The notes under the pieces were generated by a model. The model saw only the letters and a program-made list of their open reading frames with translations, was not told where the DNA came from and did not search any database. A stretch of 64,000 nucleotides of DNA, from contig MCFG01000089.1 in assembly GCA_002104895.1 (NCBI GenBank), positions 123,559 to 187,558 of the forward strand, in the 5' to 3' direction. This document shows positions 63,335 to 64,000 of this stretch, piece after piece. The number at the start of each line of letters is the position of its first letter. Within the stretch, counting starts at the first letter, position 1. A program made the translations under genes and the position numbers. The DNA is from Anaeromyces robustus. Its lineage: Eukaryota > Neocallimastigomycota > Neocallimastigomycetes > Neocallimastigales > Neocallimastigaceae.

Positions 63335-64000
63335 ATTCTTATCAGCCTTATCAAATGGATCATACGAACTATACTAATAAGATTAACTATATCAGACGGG
63401 GTATTAGGTGTCATGGTATTGATATCTCAGATACTTATGTTATTTTTATCCGTCGCATTCGTTCTTGGACTCTTCCAAAATTTAGAAATTTTCTTGAGAA
63501 GAATTTCCCTGAGTTTAATAATACCATCGTTGCTGTTAAACATTCCTCTCTTCTCAATGATAATTTATATCAAATTAAAACTACAGCTTCTGAGGAGAAT
63601 ATTAATAAATTTATTGATAGTTTCAAATTAATTATTAAAAAATGTTCCATTAACTTTCATCGATGTAGTAGGAAAAATCACAAGCCTTCCTTTGCTCTTA
63701 TCAGGAGAAAACTTTGCCACTCTAAGAAGAACATTAAGGATATTACTGACTTTTCTGAAATCAACAATTCTTTTACTTCTAAGAACAATTTGAATGAATT
63801 TTCCTTTTGTCTTAGTTGGAACACTAACGGGTGGAATAACAAGAAAAGAGATGGTATTCTGTATTTCTTTAGTCTCTTTAAACCGCTATTTGTTTGTTTT
63901 CAAGAAACTGGTAATGGTACTAATTCTAGTAATGTTATTCCTTGTAAAATCACTTTACCTAAATATAAATATTTCTGTAAGAGAGCAAATAATACAATTC
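63335..64000 (+). mobile_element. LINE (non-LTR retrotransposon), 5' coding part with endonuclease start
   Basis: A frame with Met at 63355 (QMDHTNYTNKINYIRRG) stays open for 215 codons to the end of the window. The first ~160 residues are basic and of no clear family. They are followed by FCLSWNTNGWNNKKRDGILY and LFVCFQETGN, the opening of an APE-type endonuclease domain, with the Asn and Glu metal ligands kept. Unlike the LINE pieces at 53-56 kb it shows no stops or frame changes, so it may be an intact copy that continues beyond the edge. An AG at 63333-63334 follows a T-rich tract and could be a splice acceptor. Its codons are richer in G and C than host genes. Confidence 0.8.

Overview
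This is a very AT-rich eukaryotic window. It has spliced protein genes with GT-AG introns, long AAT/ATT and TTTA microsatellites, and many asparagine homopolymers inside proteins. Two genes encode secreted proteins ending in small Cys-rich modules with a G-W-G-x-E-N-x-x-W-C core, the fungal (CBM10-type) dockerin. One is fused to a CotH-type kinase and the other to a GH45-like glycanase. Together with the base composition this points to an anaerobic gut fungus (Neocallimastigomycota). I cannot name the genus from sequence alone. Exons were assembled by hand: each junction was checked for GT-AG ends and for reading-frame phase, and every complete model closes in frame.

Layout. 56-2149 (+): 3' part of a poly-Asn protein of unknown role. 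4429-7174 (+): divergent protein kinase in six exons. 7837-10093 (-): poly-Asn protein. 11551-17357 (+): NTE1-type lysophospholipase. 18193-23463 (-): MDC1-like DNA-damage mediator (FHA, acidic repeats, tandem BRCT) in 16 exons, two of them tiny. 25671-27368 (+): tail-anchored protein of unknown function. 28204-33660 (+): spliceosomal helicase Aquarius. 35680-38172 (-): secreted CotH kinase-dockerin protein. 42607-43971 (-): GT10 alpha-1,3-fucosyltransferase. 44376-45902: MULE-like DNA transposon with TIRs, a 9-bp target duplication and a transposase remnant. 46694-50098 (+): large ankyrin-repeat protein with FG-like motifs. 51018-51584: short non-autonomous relative of the same transposon. 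51980-56700: a graveyard of decayed sequence, holding remnants of a bacterial-type TIM-barrel protein, a decayed bacterial-type ABC exporter and pieces of a LINE. 59742-61975 (+): GH45-like glycanase with three dockerins. 63335-64000 (+): the 5' coding part of a LINE, open to the window edge.

How the genes fit together. The CotH-dockerin and GH45-dockerin proteins are both expected to enter the extracellular fungal cellulosome. Aquarius (splicing), the MDC1-like protein (DNA damage signalling), NTE1 (phospholipid turnover at the ER) and the fucosyltransferase (Golgi) are housekeeping or secretory functions with no operon-like link. The most interesting parts are the MDC1-like gene with its 13-nt and 5-nt exons and its 14-residue repeat rich in CK2-type sites, the paired TIR elements, and the island of decayed bacterial-type genes intermixed with LINE debris.
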